A DNA stretch of 64,000 nt. It comes from Trematomus loennbergii (taxonomy: Eukaryota; Chordata; Actinopteri; Perciformes; Nototheniidae). Positions 22,060 through 33,752 of the stretch are shown piece by piece; the stretch's first letter is position 1, and each line of letters opens with the position of its first letter. The DNA lies in contig JAAOOA010000086.1 in NCBI GenBank assembly GCA_012861695.1, positions 3,116,422 to 3,180,421 of the forward strand, read 5' to 3'. The notes below the pieces were generated by a model. That model was not told where the DNA came from. It saw nothing but the letters and a program-made list of their open reading frames with translations, and did no database searches. Made by a program: the position numbers and the translations under genes.

Positions 22060-22565
22060 TAGGCCAAGTGCACAATCCATTGCTGTGTCATGGCGAATAC
22101 AGTCAGTGGTTTATTTATGTCTGTATAGGCCGTTGTTGTGAGTGTGGACGGTCGGAGCATATACTGCGTTAGCTTAGCCGATCTCCATTTAACGCGCATT
22201 TTAAAAGGTTTTTCGCCTGCCGTCTGTCTGCAGACTTGACAAAGCATTAATTCATGGTTTTTACTAACCGGTATCAGTATGTTGTTACTTCGGCATCATT
22301 TTGAAACGTGTATTACAATTAAATCACGGTCAAATATGTTCATCTTGTTGTAGTAGTAGCCCCCTTGCCAGCGATTCTCTCTCTAGTTTAGCAAACTCAG
22401 CCCGACTCAGCCCTGTTTGTTGGCCCGATAGAACCACGATTTTGTGGGGCCAGAAAAAAGGTGAAAAAGTAGCCCCGGGCCGGAACTAGGCCTAGTGGAA
22501 ATGCAACCAAAAACGGGCCCGGCACGACACGGCACGCTTAAACCGCGCTCCGCGCCATGGTGGAA
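22060..22565. repeat. Family H dispersed element, copy 1
   Basis: Closely matches 34680-34990 over GTCTGTATAGGCCGTTGTTG, GGTCGGAGCATATACTGCG and TTTTTCGCCTGCCGTCTGTC. The right side (GGCCTAGTGGAAATGCAACC) and the tip ending CCATGGTGGAAATGCAC resemble the reversed start of copy 2, TGGCGCAGTTCCACTACACG. Probably a DNA-transposon derivative. Confidence 0.65.
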
Positions 22566-22569
22566 ATGC

Positions 22570-22634
22570 ACTATAACCCCTAACCCCTAACCCTAATATT
22601 CTTACCCTAACCCTAATATTCTTACCCTAACCAG
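22570..22634. repeat. Short telomere-like CCCTAA-rich tandem stretch
   Basis: ACCCCTAACCCCTAACCCTA followed by two copies of a 20-bp unit containing ATATTCTTACCCTAACC. It is far too short and degenerate to be a true interstitial telomere. Confidence 0.5.
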
Positions 22635-22639
22635 TCCAA

Positions 22640-23777
22640 CAACCCATGCTTTAACCTAGAAACCCAACCAATCAGAGGCAGAGTAGGGCGGGACATGCCT
22701 TTGCCATAGTAGGGAAAAATAAGTTGCTGTCAATCTGCATTATTTTTATGCAGATTGACCCCTGTGCTTGTGTTTGTTGCAGGGAGGGTTCAGGCCTTCA
22801 CAACAGCGGGTAGTTATGTTCTGGATAATAAGGCTTTCGCACATAAGTGCTTTTGGTCATTAGGAAAAATAATTGGACTATTGGGGTTTTGGAATAAGGG
22901 CCTTTGGAAAAGGTAGCAGTCCTCATTTGTATTATATGTGCTTGTTAGTAATGCAGATAGTATTACAGTTGTATACTGTCTGCAACAAATTTGGAAGGTT
23001 CATTTATTTGAATATTTCAATTAGGGAAACTAGGAGCTGACCGGGTGTATAAACATGTACACGTCCTCTGCATAAAAACACGTTTGCTTTGGTTTATTTG
23101 TGGTTTAATGACTGATTAGCAACATGCAATATTGTTTATTTTGCCAGCAGAGACACTTATTTATACTTGTAAGGAAATGAGTCCTACAATGAGTTAGCAT
23201 TTTTCACTTATATTGAACATGTTTTTTGAATATTTTGTATTCATAAAGTAAGGTCTAATCAAATAATTTCAGCTAAAGATTTTAGTTTTTATTCTAAAAC
23301 ATAAAAATGTAAGTGAATACCCCTAATTCAAGTACTTACTTGACTCAAAATGCTACCAAGTGTCTAAAAAGAGGCTGTCAGGGACATAATACTTTAACAC
23401 TACTGCAGCGTTGTGTTTATATTGCAAATTTTAACACAAACTTTCCAACTTGTAGGTGAATCATTTTATAATATTTTCCAATTGTAGGATTCTTAAAATC
23501 TTGGCGCAAATCAATTTACAAGTTGTATATAGCTCAGTGGTAGTAACGTTAAAGTCATTCAACAGTGGTGTCGTTTCTTTTTATGGCCCAACGTTAGCTT
23601 TTTACTACCGGTAAATGCATTTATGCTTCCAAATGGAAAAATTTCATTAGCTTTAAGTCGAAGGAACCTGGGTGATGCTATCTTCCCTGTTTGGCCCACA
23701 AAAATAAGTCACCCTGCAGCAAAGGACAGTATACGCTATAATCATTTAATGCCTTAAGTCATACTGCAGAACCCAAC
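22640..23777. other. Unassigned sequence
   Basis: Nothing recognised beyond AT-rich, repeat-like sequence. Confidence 0.3.
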
Positions 23778-23880
23778 CTGCCGATATGTGAGTTTCCTCG
23801 CAGCGTGACACTAACAGGGACAGTTTGATCCTGGATCTGGATCTCGTCAAAGCTGCTAACGATGTGACCTTTCCTCTGAC
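23778..23880 (-). CDS. Possible internal exon of an unidentified minus-strand gene
   Basis: Read on the minus strand, acceptor TTATTTCCAG precedes a 103-nt segment ending in CAG with donor GTTGGG. One frame is fully open and encodes QRKGHIVSSFDEIQIQD followed by QTVPVSVTLRGNSHIG. The residue mix (alternating hydrophobic and polar, beta-strand-like) looks like protein rather than chance. Phases would be 1 and 2. I do not recognise the family, and no companion exon was found nearby. Confidence 0.3.
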
Positions 23881-26859
23881 CTGGAAATAAACGCATGACA
23901 CCAAATTCTAGCAGCAGTTAAAACATCACGCCGATTCATGGGGTGGAAACCTTTGTGACTCTATCCACAACGGGCAGGTGTCTGCTGCTGTATGAAAAAG
24001 ATAAAGATTGTCGTCACGGCACTAAAAAAAACTGAGGAGACAAAGAAAATAAAGAATGGGGGGGGGAGAAACAGAGGGAAAGAAGGCAGTGACTGTCTGG
24101 CAGCAGAAGCATGTAAATCAGTGCTAATCGCTCCCTCAGGCTTTATAAAGGAAATTAAGTCAGATTTTTCCTGCCCTGTAGACAAAATAATCAAAGTGTA
24201 TTGGACTTGGAGCCAACTCCAAACCACACAGTAATTCTAAGCAGGTTTGAGTCTGTATCTTGGCTAAGACACTTCATTTTTTAGTGGATTGTTGTGTTGC
24301 AACCTCCAAAACTAACTGGGGTGTTTCTCTCAAATTGAGATTCAATAAAAAAAACACAGTTTGGGTAGTAAAACATTCAAAACAACTATCCTCTTTTGAT
24401 TTTTTTTAGGGATTTTCTTTTACAACAACAACAACAGTGACATGCAATCAGGAGGAAAACAGTTGCACCTGTTGGCGATTGCAAAGATATGCACAGCCTC
24501 AGGAATATTTTTAAACTGCACATAGTGATGAAAAAACAAACACTTTATGCCTTGTTTTTCTGAGATTTAATCGGAAGTGAGTTGAAATGTGCTAAATTGT
24601 CTTTGGCTTCACCACAATCAACAAGAGTTACAAATAACAATAGTCCATATTTCATTGTTTCCTGATGGTAGAAAAACCGGTTCATTTTACATTTAGGTGT
24701 GTATAAAATGACAATTCTTGCTTGAACCACAAAAAAAAAACTCATTTTGTTTTGTATGCATAAGACTTTACATTGGTTTGATGTTTCCGTTAAAAATCTT
24801 GGCTGGATTAAGATAAGGTCTTCATTAATGTCTATGTATACCGGAACAGCATTGTGTCAAACTAATTCACATGAAACTTCAAAAATATAAAGTTTACATT
24901 TCTCTGTTGTGGTTTCGTGTTGCTGTAGCAGACTAGACAGTGAAACATATCTGTTGATAGTCATATTGGCATTTTTCCAGCAACACAACATCTAATCTTA
25001 AGATCCTATGAATATATTGAAAAAGTCTGTTATTGCCAGCCTGTGACTCTGTATTAAGGCTGTTGTGGCTGGTTGCCCCCGGCGACCAGATGAGCCCTCT
25101 GTGGTGACCTCATCTAACCCATTTCATGGGTCAAAGACGTCCTCCAACTCCCACAATCCAACATTCCTCAAGCAGTTGTCAGGTCGCTGCGCAACTGAAC
25201 TCTCACAGTCTAGTGAGGAAACTGCCTCACTGGGATTCTGACATGTGGAGGTTGACAAATGTGAAAAACATTTTCTTTATCTCAGTTGAATTGTTTAGAA
25301 AAAAGCTCTTTATGTGAGAACGCACCATAAGAATCAGAGAGTTCTTTTTATGAATGAACAAAAAGCTACATTTAAATAGATTAAATTAAGACATTGCTAT
25401 CAATATGTGAATTACAATCATAGAGCCTCTTGCCTTTCAGTCAGGTTGACAATGTTAGAGATGATAATGATAACCCATGATAGCCTGCAGACTGTTTCCA
25501 TATGAGTATAAATTCAATTAGAACACATTGTCCATAGCTAACGTTATGAGCTAAAGAAAATGTAAGCTAGCTAAACACTTGTTTTTTCAAACTGAATAAA
25601 ACAAATAAGATACCCTTTACTTAGCAAGCTTTTCATTGTGATTTAATTCATACAAATGTGTTCATTTTTATGTATTACAGTAAGGTGGCACATTTTTTGA
25701 TTTTCTCCTAGGTTTATTTAGTTGGTAGTAGTGGCGAAGTGCAATAAATCACATTTCCTGACTTTAAAAGTGATTATTGCAACAAGACCATATTGTCTCA
25801 GTTTGATCTTAAATAGGTCACAAAAAAGCTCAGGCATAATGTCGGCGTATACTGTGTTAATTTTTAAAAAGGTGGTCTTACTAATAAATGTGCGGTGTGT
25901 TCAGACCAATTCGCGTAACAGCTTCTTTAAAGCCAAGGCATTTGCATCATTTTTGTTACCTTTTTGCTTTGACTTTACATTGAATTGCACCACGCACAAA
26001 GTTCGCTTTTTATCCCTGCTCATCATTCAGGAAAAACGTACTACTTAACATCAGCTTTTAAGAAAAAATAGTTTGGACGATTGAAGCAGTAGCCCTTTTT
26101 CTAATTCCTTCACGAGGGAACAATCCTCTTTATTTCATAACTAATGGATCCACCCCATTAAAATCAAGTTTAAAAGCTCATACCCTACATTTCAACTGCT
26201 TTTATCATGTCATAGTCACCGGCAATTCTTCCAAATCTCATGCATCATTACTAGAATGAGGAGCACTCATTCAAACTGTCTAACATACAGCTCTGCACAT
26301 TACTGTCATCACATACAGATCCACACGTCCTTTATTTTCCACTGCAGCTCCAACCACCGTGACCCCTTCAATGTTCCCCTGAAAAAAACATTTATTGTCA
26401 TCACAGAGCTGCTCCATTATATTTCATTATTATCTGGAAACCACATCTGCTGTATTTTTATGACATATTATGACATATGAACATTTGCTCATGTTACCTC
26501 AACAATGATTAAAGTAATGATCCAAAAACTGCGAAGTGTTTCATATGTCAAATGAAAATGTACCAGAGGTGATTTTCTTTTTCAGAAATTATATAGAAAG
26601 ACAGAATAACTTCCTTCACATGACAATGGATTGTAGTCAGACTTGGGATCTGAGAACATGTGCAATTTAACCAAATTTAGACATGAAGGTTCTAAATAAG
26701 TTTGAAAGAACACATGTCAACGAATCAAGACATTTAACAAGTTAACAGCAAATTGAATCAATTTAAACTAGTTTACAATTTAAAATATTCCAAGTAAAAA
26801 CAGTTAAGAAACAGGTTTATGGTGCGGTGCAGCGGTTTGGACTTAGCTCACATTTTGAA
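23881..26859. other. Unassigned sequence, no gene supported
   Basis: Scanned on both strands. A G-run at 24058-24065 and a short ACA-rich run (24422-24435) are the only low-complexity features. Possible frames at 23992-24234 and 25722-26048 lack domains. Confidence 0.3.
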
Positions 26860-27157
26860 CAGGGTGTCAAACTCAATTTCATCGCGGGCCACATCAGCAT
26901 TATGGTTGAACTCAAAGGGCTGGTTGCAAATTTAAGACTACATAAATATATAATATATATAAAAATAAGTTCTCCTCAGTGCGCATGTCACAAAATCAGT
27001 CGCATTGTGGGACATGTTGTTTATGGGCAACGTGCTTCTGTAAAGCGGCATGTAACCGTATAATAAAGTATTATATTCTTTGCAAGCTCTGGCGGGCCAC
27101 ATAAAATGAACTTGTGGGCCTGATTTGGGCCCCCGGGCCTTGAGTTTAACACCACTG
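26860..27157. mobile_element. hAT-like MITE
   Basis: Inverted ends CAGGGTGTCAAACTCAATTT and AAGGCCCGGGGGCCCAAATC (read inward) share the CAGxGGTGTxAAACTCAA terminus typical of hAT/Charlie-type MITEs; the right tip reads TTGAGTTTAACACCACTG. GCGGGCCACAT and GCGGGCCACATAAAATG are subterminal. Flanking 8-mers match only partly, so the target duplication is decayed. Confidence 0.7.
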
Positions 27158-27939
27158 CATTAGACTCTAAATGTGCTGTCCTGAAGTCTTGTCTTGGTGT
27201 CAATAAAGACTAGGTGATATGTTTAAAGATGAGCTGCCTGGGGGTGTGGGGGTGTGGCCAGCAGGCCAACAGAGCAGATCTCGAGATCTCCTCTTCAGCT
27301 GCTCCTGCTGCTGGCAAAAACAAACATCAGGTTGCAGTTGGATACCTTCTGAGACGTTTCCCTGGTTTTTCAACTCTGACGTTGATACTGTAGGCTGACT
27401 TCTGCATGCTTTAATTAGCTAAGTAATTTTAATCCGTCAAGAAAAAACATAGTCCCTGCTCACTTATGTCCCCCTTTAAACCTCTAAATGTCTGTTTTTG
27501 GTTGTGTTTTCTCATGGCTGAACTGTATTTATATGTTGCATAGGCACATCGATGTTCCAGTTATTTGTTGCTTATTGTCCTCCCTTCTTATTCACCATGT
27601 ATACACCTCTTTACTATGATTCAAGGAAAAGGGTAAACAGTGAAACGAGGGAAACCTTTCCACCTGGGAGCCATTAACCTGACAGATGTGTTTCAAGAGG
27701 GGGGGTGGGGGCGATGCAGTCATGTGTCCCCAACAGATCCTCCCCCCTCACCCAGATGTTGAGGTTTGCACTTATAGTTTTAACAGCTGCTAGTGAAATA
27801 TGCATCTCTAATGTAACACAGGAGCAGGGAACAACAACCTGATGGAGTCCAATCAGGACAAGACCAGGTCCAGTCCAGTCCATGTCCAATCCAAGACTAA
27901 AAGCAGCTGAGACCAGAGCAAAAGGAGTTTCCTTCTGGA
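27158..27939. other. Unassigned sequence
   Basis: Contains GGGGGTGTGGGGGTGTGG near 27241 and a G-run near 27700. No gene or transposon termini identified. Confidence 0.3.
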
Positions 27940-27945
27940 TATTGT

Positions 27946-28270
27946 GCGTCTCTTTGTGTCTATTTCAGGATATATTGTGTCTCTTTGTGGTCATTTGTGT
28001 TGGCGTAGTCATTTTGTGTCACATTGTTCTTATTTTGTGTCTCTTTATGGACATATGTGTCTCTTTACGGTCATGTTATGTCTCTGTAATTGTTTTGAGG
28101 ACATTTGTCTCTTTTTGTAAAGGTTTCGTGTGTCTTTTTGGACATTTTGTTACCCTCTGTAGCCAGTTTGTCTCTCATTGTTATCAAGTTGAGTGTCTGT
28201 AATGTGTGCCTCTGTGGTCAGTTTGTGGATATTTTCTATCTCCATTTGTTCACTGTGTGTCACTGTAGTC
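27946..28270. repeat. Degenerate minisatellite of TGTGTCTCTTTGTGG-like units
   Basis: Imperfect units of roughly 24-27 bp built on TTGTGTCTCTTTGTGGTCAT, decaying to the right. The plus-strand open frames here (27882-28202 and 28105-28443) are hydrophobic only because of the T-rich unit. Confidence 0.65.
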
Positions 28271-28482
28271 TTTCATTTCAGTCTAATGTAAGGAGGGTTA
28301 CAGTCTGCTCATTGCTTCTCATGTTTTCATCTCTTCACTTTAGTGACAGGGTTCATGTATGTCATCATTTATACCAGGGGTGGGCATTTTACGGCCCGCG
28401 GGCCACATCCGGCCCGTTGGCCGGCCTTGGCCGGCCCGTGTGAGGTTGATCATAAATTATAACATAATAAAAAAAACAGCAA

Positions 28483-28566
28483 CCTTTTCAAAATAAAAGC
28501 AACACAGCTGTATTGCTTGCATGGCGTAAATACTTTTCTAACTGTGTTGCTTTTATTTTGAAAAGG
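28483..28566. repeat. Perfect 25-bp inverted repeat inside the hAT element
   Basis: CCTTTTCAAAATAAAAGCAA with the next five bases ACACAG-side (28483-28507) is complemented at 28542-28566, leaving a 34-base loop. It lies between the left tip and the transposase start, so it may be a subterminal transposase-binding or promoter structure. Confidence 0.8.
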
Positions 28567-28648
28567 GCGCTGCTGTTTTTTAAATTTATTTACGTAAACG
28601 CGCATGCCGTGAACAGCTACGAGTGATGCTGGCCGGCTAGTCCTCGAA

Positions 28649-29755
28649 ATGTCCGCTAAGGGCAAAAAAAGAAAGATCGATACTGAATGCCGCATTTTCA
28701 ACAAGACATGGACCGCTAAGTATTTATTTACAGAAGTGAAAGGTAAAGCTGTGTGTTTAGTTTGTGGTGCGCAGGTCGCTGTGTTCAAGGAGTACAATTT
28801 GAGTCGCCACTATGCTATGAAACACGCAGATAAATACAAGAACCTGTCTGAGGAAGAGCGGGCAAAGGGGTCGGATGCTTTGCTAGCTAAGCTGCAAAGC
28901 CAACAACACATTTTCACAAAACATTCCAGATCCAGAGATGCAGCTGTCAAGACGAGTTATGACTTATCCCACAAAATTGCAAAAAAAAAACCGTTTTCGG
29001 ACGGAGAGTTCATTAAGGAGTGTTTGTTGGACTCTGCGAAAGTGAAATGAGACAGTGCCGCTCTCCCGACGCACTGTTACGAGGAGGATTGAGGACATCG
29101 CGGGAAATCTGGAGCTTCAGCTGCAGAACAGAGCGGTCAACTTTGACTTTTTTTCCTTGGCTTTGGATGAGAGCTGCGATGTACGTGACACTGCCCAGCT
29201 ACTCATCTTCCTACGCTTCTCTCAAGCCAAATGGAGGACAACATTCTCACGCACTTGCCAACACTGAAGGAAGCCACACCATCAGCTGATCACCTCCAGA
29301 GGTACTCATCCATGTTAGAAGCACTGCATGGTGAGTTTTCAAGGCGATTTAAAGACTTCAAAACAGTTGAGAATAAAATGAACATGATCTTTTCCCCATT
29401 TACATGCCATGTGGATGATGCACCCAGTGATGTTCAGCTTGAACTCATTGACCTGCAGTCTGACACACTTCTGTCAGAGCACTTTAGGTCAGTCTCACTG
29501 CCTGAGTTTTACTCTTCCCTGAAAGAGGAGAACTTTCCACACATCAGGAGACGTGCTCAGAAGATGATGGTCCTCTTTGGATCTACCTACATATGTGAAC
29601 AGACATTCTCAGTGATGAAGTTCAACAAATCCAGATACAGATCCTCTATCACTGATGATCACCTCTCAGCTGTCCTTCGCATATCCACCTCAGACATTGA
29701 ACCAGATTTCCGTGCACTTGTTCAAGCCCAAGACAGACTGGATTTTTCTCACTGA
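28649..29755 (+). pseudogene. hAT transposase remnant (BED-type finger, deleted core, dimerisation domain)
   Basis: Three collinear pieces remain. Residues from ATG 28649 carry a zinc finger (CLVCG with NLSRHYAMKH) and end at TGA 29048-29050 after FSDGEFIKECLLDSAK. A second piece in another frame (about 29052-29240) has SLALDESCDVRDTAQLLIF, which holds the first catalytic aspartate. A third (29231-29755) carries the C-terminal dimerisation region with STYICEQTFSVMKFNKS and HLSAVLRIS, ending at TGA 29753-29755. Relatives of about 600 residues (GTF2IRD2-type, Charlie clade) have some 200 more residues between pieces two and three. It cannot encode an active enzyme. Confidence 0.88.
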
Positions 29756-30502
29756 ACAAGTAAAATTAACTGAAAAACAAAAATCAAAAGCACTCATTTC
29801 TTTTTGTATAAAGCTGATTCATTTCTTATCTTTAACATACTGTAAAACACCTTTTCAGTATTGGTATATTGAGCAGAATTAAGTTCAACTTATTTTTGAT
29901 TCGGCCCCCCAACACAGCTCGAGTTTCTGAAGTGGCCCCTTGTAAAAAATAATTGCCCACCCCTGATTTATACAGTCCGGCTGTTTCCATTGCACTTTCT
30001 TTCACATTTTGTTTTTATCTATTCATTTGCCAAGTGTTAACACTTTTTTGAAAATGAAAAAATTGAAAATGTGCAGAACAACAGTTGAACGGTTCTGGTT
30101 ACCTGGCCTGATCCTCAGTCAGTCCTCACTGTGGACTATTTTCTACTTTCTATCAAAATAGTTTCCAGTGAAAATTACCCAAACCAAATATTACTAACAG
30201 GATTCTATTGGGTGTGAATGCAACATCTAAGATCCATTGTAGTTGTTTTTCTTTTTGTTTTCTTGTTCTAAACTTGGGATTCTTCTGTTTTTATTATGGC
30301 ATCATGAATGTAGAAATGTGGAAATGAAATGTCCTAAATCCCTCCACCTCAGCTACGTTTAAAATGCAACTTTCATTACAAGTATATGTGACATGGAGGT
30401 TTGGCTCCTTCTTTGAAAAATAATCTTCTTCCAGTCTTTTTGTGCAAAACTGATCCCTGAATACTCTGCCCATCATTGACCGTTCACCTCAAACTTTGAT
30501 AG

Positions 30503-30709
30503 AAAACAGCAGAATATCTTTCAGAGAGAAAAGGCCCTGGCTCTGAGGACAGAGTGTGTAGGCGTGTGTATCCCCCGAACAGCAACCTGATGATGAAGGT
30601 GATGAAGCCTCTGGAACGCCGCCTGCTGGACCTGCATGACATCACTGTTGCTCTTAGTCCTTCCAGCAGCACTCATAATCAAATCTTCAGTTACCGTTTC
30701 CCCCAATGA
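30503..30709 (+). other. Exon-like open frame of unknown identity
   Basis: A frame that opens after TAG 30500 encodes RVYPPNSNLMMKVMKPLERR then LLDLHDITVALSPSSSTHNQ and stops at TGA 30707. The composition looks protein-like, but no motif or convincing splice pair is seen. The minus strand is also open here, which weakens the case. Confidence 0.2.
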
Positions 30710-31001
30710 TAAAATAAACTCACATTACAGATGTGACTTCAGGAGCTGTTGATCTGTAGCGGCTCCTCAGTTAACTCCTGTGTTCTAATGGGTTCAGTCT
30801 CAGGAGACAGAGTGTGTTTCACCTTGGATCTCTGACTGGAACCATTCAGGAAGTCCAGATCCTCAGTCACTCAGACTCGACAACGTTTCTCATTTGTATA
30901 ATTATTTCCTACATTTCTATTTATACTACATTTAAAAGAGTACATATTAAGCTAAATGTGGGATCATATTAGTATTTAGTGCCTCTATGGTACTCTACTG
31001 C

Positions 31002-31130
31002 CTGTGCTGCAGCACCTCTTTTCACCCTCTGTCTGAAACCAGAGCCCAGTCTGCTCTGATTGGTTAGCTGGCCGGCTCTGTTGTGATTGGTCAATCGCTT
31101 AGAGATGTCCCGCCCGTTAGCATATCACGT
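31002..31130 (+). repeat. R1 dispersed repeat, uninterrupted copy
   Basis: Contains GCCTGTGCTGCAGCACCTCT, GCTCTGATTGGTTAGCTGGC and GGCTCTGTTGTGATTGG. It matches 48690-48759 plus 50645-50690 as if the sequence between them were absent, and so acts as an empty site for the foldback element at 48760-50644. Confidence 0.8.
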
Positions 31131-31755
31131 ACACAGGAAATATTGGTGAGTATTTTTTCCAGAGTAATGCTCTGAAATAGTGATATTTAATCATTTTGGA
31201 GTGTATTTATTACTCATAGCTTCGAGAGTGCGATCAAAAATGCAGAGTCAATTCTTTTGGAGTTAAACCATGACCACGCTGTAACGGAGGTGATCTCTGG
31301 GGCCATAGATCTCGGTCTCCGTTACGGATTATATAGCTTCATTATTGGCGAAGTATACTTTGTTCCACGCTAAAACATTGCACAGGAAGCATGTGAATCT
31401 ATGTACAGATGTAGCACTCCAGATAGGATTCCAGCTTACAGCTTCCTGCCTGCTTCCTGCCTGCTACCTGCCTAAAACCAGCATCTGGGAATGTTAAGCC
31501 CTCCCACTATTTTCCAAGAGGGCGTTGCCAGATTTTCAATTTCAGGATTTAACCAGGAGATGGCGCTTCATTCACAAATACAGAAAGACAACTTTTCATG
31601 GACTTTCACTATCTGCAGATGCCACATTGAATGGATGAACACATTTATGCATCAATAATTACAACAGAGTATTTCTAAATACAAGCTGTAAAAATACTTA
31701 TATGTATTTAATACTAATAACATAATGATTAATTTCAGATGATAATACTTTTCAG
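31131..31755. other. Unassigned repeat-rich sequence
   Basis: Includes a small tandem run of CTTCCTGCCTG-like units at about 31442-31474. No coding features. Confidence 0.35.
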
Positions 31756-31930
31756 TGTCTGCCTCATGCAGCAGCTGATCCAGTAATGAGTGACCCGGCC
31801 GACAGTAGAAATAAACATTTATAACTAGTTTAGGTAGTTTGAGAGGTAATTAAAATAGCTAAGGGTGATGATCTGACTTTAAGTGTGTGTTTTCCTCCTC
31901 CCGCTGCATCACAGCATATACTGTGTGTGG
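31756..31930. repeat. Family J repeat, copy 1
   Basis: Nearly identical to 35252-35428: GCAGCAGCTGATCCAGTAAT, GTGACCCGGCCGACAGTA and CCGCTGCATCACAGCATATA occur in the same order. Confidence 0.85.
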
Positions 31931-31942
31931 AGGAAACTTCTG

Positions 31943-32340
31943 TGTAGTAATGCATGGAGTCACCGACTCAGGAAGGAGACATGGTGAGAGTTGGAGCTTT
32001 GATGTCAAACACTGATGGGTTTATTCAGAGTATTCGGCCGGATTCACATCACAAGTCAAAGAGTCAGAGGTTCTGACCACACGGTAGAGTTGCCACGTCA
32101 ATTCTGAAGAACCTCTCTCTATGCTAGACCTTTTAACAGGTTCACAGAGAGAAATCAACATCTCTGAAGGAGTAGACTAAACACTGAATCATCTGCGTCC
32201 AACGCTCATGGCCTCAAGGATTTCACATCCGAGAGCCCACAAACACCGATAAAGAAGTGCTTCAGTGTTCTCACAACAATTACCCTACGTGCCAGTCAAG
32301 TTGACCGGTCTCACACTGGGGACAACAACACATATGGCAC
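31943..32340 (-). mobile_element. Possible solo LTR
   Basis: On the minus strand the segment reads TGTTGTTGTCCCC to TGCATTACTACA. It has an internal AATAAACCCATCAG and a U5-like TCCTGAGTCGGTGACTCCA near its end. This layout fits an LTR with TG/CA tips. No flanking duplication, partner LTR or internal coding region was found. Confidence 0.35.
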
Positions 32341-32472
32341 CAAGGCCTTTCCTTAAAGGAAATAACACATGTCAGAGTAAAAGGTTAGATATCTAGAAGA
32401 ATTATTCCTTAACACTGTGTATATCACCATTCTTTAATTAAATGTTTTGATAAGTGCATGCAGATCACAGTA

Positions 32473-32720
32473 CAAGATGTGAAGTCAACAGGTAGTCACT
32501 CAGAGGGGGGTACTATTTATTTTCAAATGCATATAGGCAATGCCACCCATTTACATGTAGGCTACACTGCTCTTTCAGTCAATAATTTGAATTTGAATGG
32601 GATGGGGAGACGTGTGTGATTAAAAATGAGTGGCCAAACTAAGACTTAGTTTTTCAAAAGAGAAAATGCAGATATTACACTCAGAAAAGAAATGGTAGAC
32701 ATATCAGTACTCTTAGTGCC
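32473..32720 (+). repeat. Direct repeat flanking a LINE fragment, left copy
   Basis: About 245 bp starting near CAAGATGTGAAGTCAACAGG and ending ACATATCAGTACTC. It recurs at 34173-34403 with few differences; the right copy lacks a short ATGTAGGCT piece. Confidence 0.92.
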
Positions 32721-32817
32721 AAGTTGAAAGAGAATTCACTGCTCTAAACAAAGTCAAAAATCAACATACAGTAGTAGCCAAGTTGTCTCAGACTAATGTG
32801 GGACAGTTCTGTGCAAC

Positions 32818-33438
32818 ATGTGGGACATTGAAAAGTCTATGTTAAAAAGCCTCAGTCACCTTAATTCATGTAATAAAAACATCTCAACACCAACAGTCAG
32901 TCTGTCGAATTTTAGGTTCACCAGAGATTACATGTCAATTGAGGCATCTCTGATGTACACACACTCTATGGTTCTCTCACACATCACCGACTGTTTAACG
33001 ACCTGGTCACATGCCAGTACAACAACATTAAAACCACTGGAGTCATTGTACAAACAAACACTCAAAATACTGGACAAAAAATCTGTTTATTCGCATCACT
33101 GCCCAACACTCAAAAAATACAACTTGCTAAACTGGGAAAACCTCAGTAAACATGCAAATGCTTGCCTTTTTTACAAGATTGTCAACGGCCTTACCTCACC
33201 TCCTCTTAGACAGTTTATTAACATACGCACAACTGCAATTAGGGTAACAAGAGGTGCAGAGAGAGGAGATTGCATTATTCCACTCAGAAAAAGTTCTTTC
33301 AGTCAGTCTTCATTTTCTGTTAAAGCTGCTCAGCAATGGAACTCAATCCCATCTCCAATGAGAGACCATTCCACATTCACTTTATTTAAATCAAAACTCA
33401 AAATATGGTTAGTGAGGAATCAGCTCTGCCAACACTGA
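32818..33438 (+). pseudogene. LINE reverse transcriptase C-terminal fragment (CR1/L2-like)
   Basis: About 206 codons encode the end of a LINE ORF2, after the catalytic reverse transcriptase motifs. Visible pieces include SHITDCLTTWSHAS, LKPLESLYKQTLKILDKKS, YNLLNWENLSKHANACLFYK and AAQQWNSIPSPMRDHSTFTL, which recur in fish CR1/L2-type LINEs. The frame is intact to TGA 33436. The A/T-rich 3' untranslated part ends in AAATAAATGAATAAATAAAT near 33752. Strong 5' truncation is typical of target-primed integration. Confidence 0.85.
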
Positions 33439-33752
33439 CCCAATCTTCTGCTCCTTACAACCCACTGCCTGTGTTTTAACACGTTTTAACATGTTCTTTT
33501 GTTTTGTTTTATTTGTTTTGTTTTAATGTTCAGTATTTTAAATTGTTTTATTTAAGTATCCCAGTAATGTATGTTGCATGTTTTAAATGTATTGTATTTA
33601 CTTGTTTAAAATGAAATGTGTTTTAGATTGACTTTTAAAATCTGTCCAGGGACTACAGATGAAAAATAGCCTCTTGGCTAACTCTGGCACATTTACAGAA
33701 ATGTTCATTAATGTGCACTGTCCCTGTTAAATAAATGAATAAATAAATAAAA

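Larger units (their letters stand above)
28375..29965 (+). mobile_element. Internally deleted hAT transposon, Charlie-like ends
   Basis: The left tip CAGGGGTGGGCATTTTACGG and right tip AATTGCCCACCCCTG share a 12-bp inverted terminus. Exact 8-bp duplications ATTTATAC lie at 28367-28374 and 29966-29973, the hAT hallmark. The subterminal GGCCCGCGGGCC is typical of Charlie-type elements. At 1591 bp it is much shorter than an autonomous copy. It contains the remains of one transposase gene in plus orientation. Confidence 0.93.

Noticed and set aside
22570..22634. Interstitial telomere
   Set aside because: Only a few irregular CCCTAA units mixed with another short tandem.
27882..28443. Two hydrophobic open frames resembling membrane proteins
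   Set aside because: They arise from a T-rich degenerate minisatellite, and the sequence is open in two frames at once.
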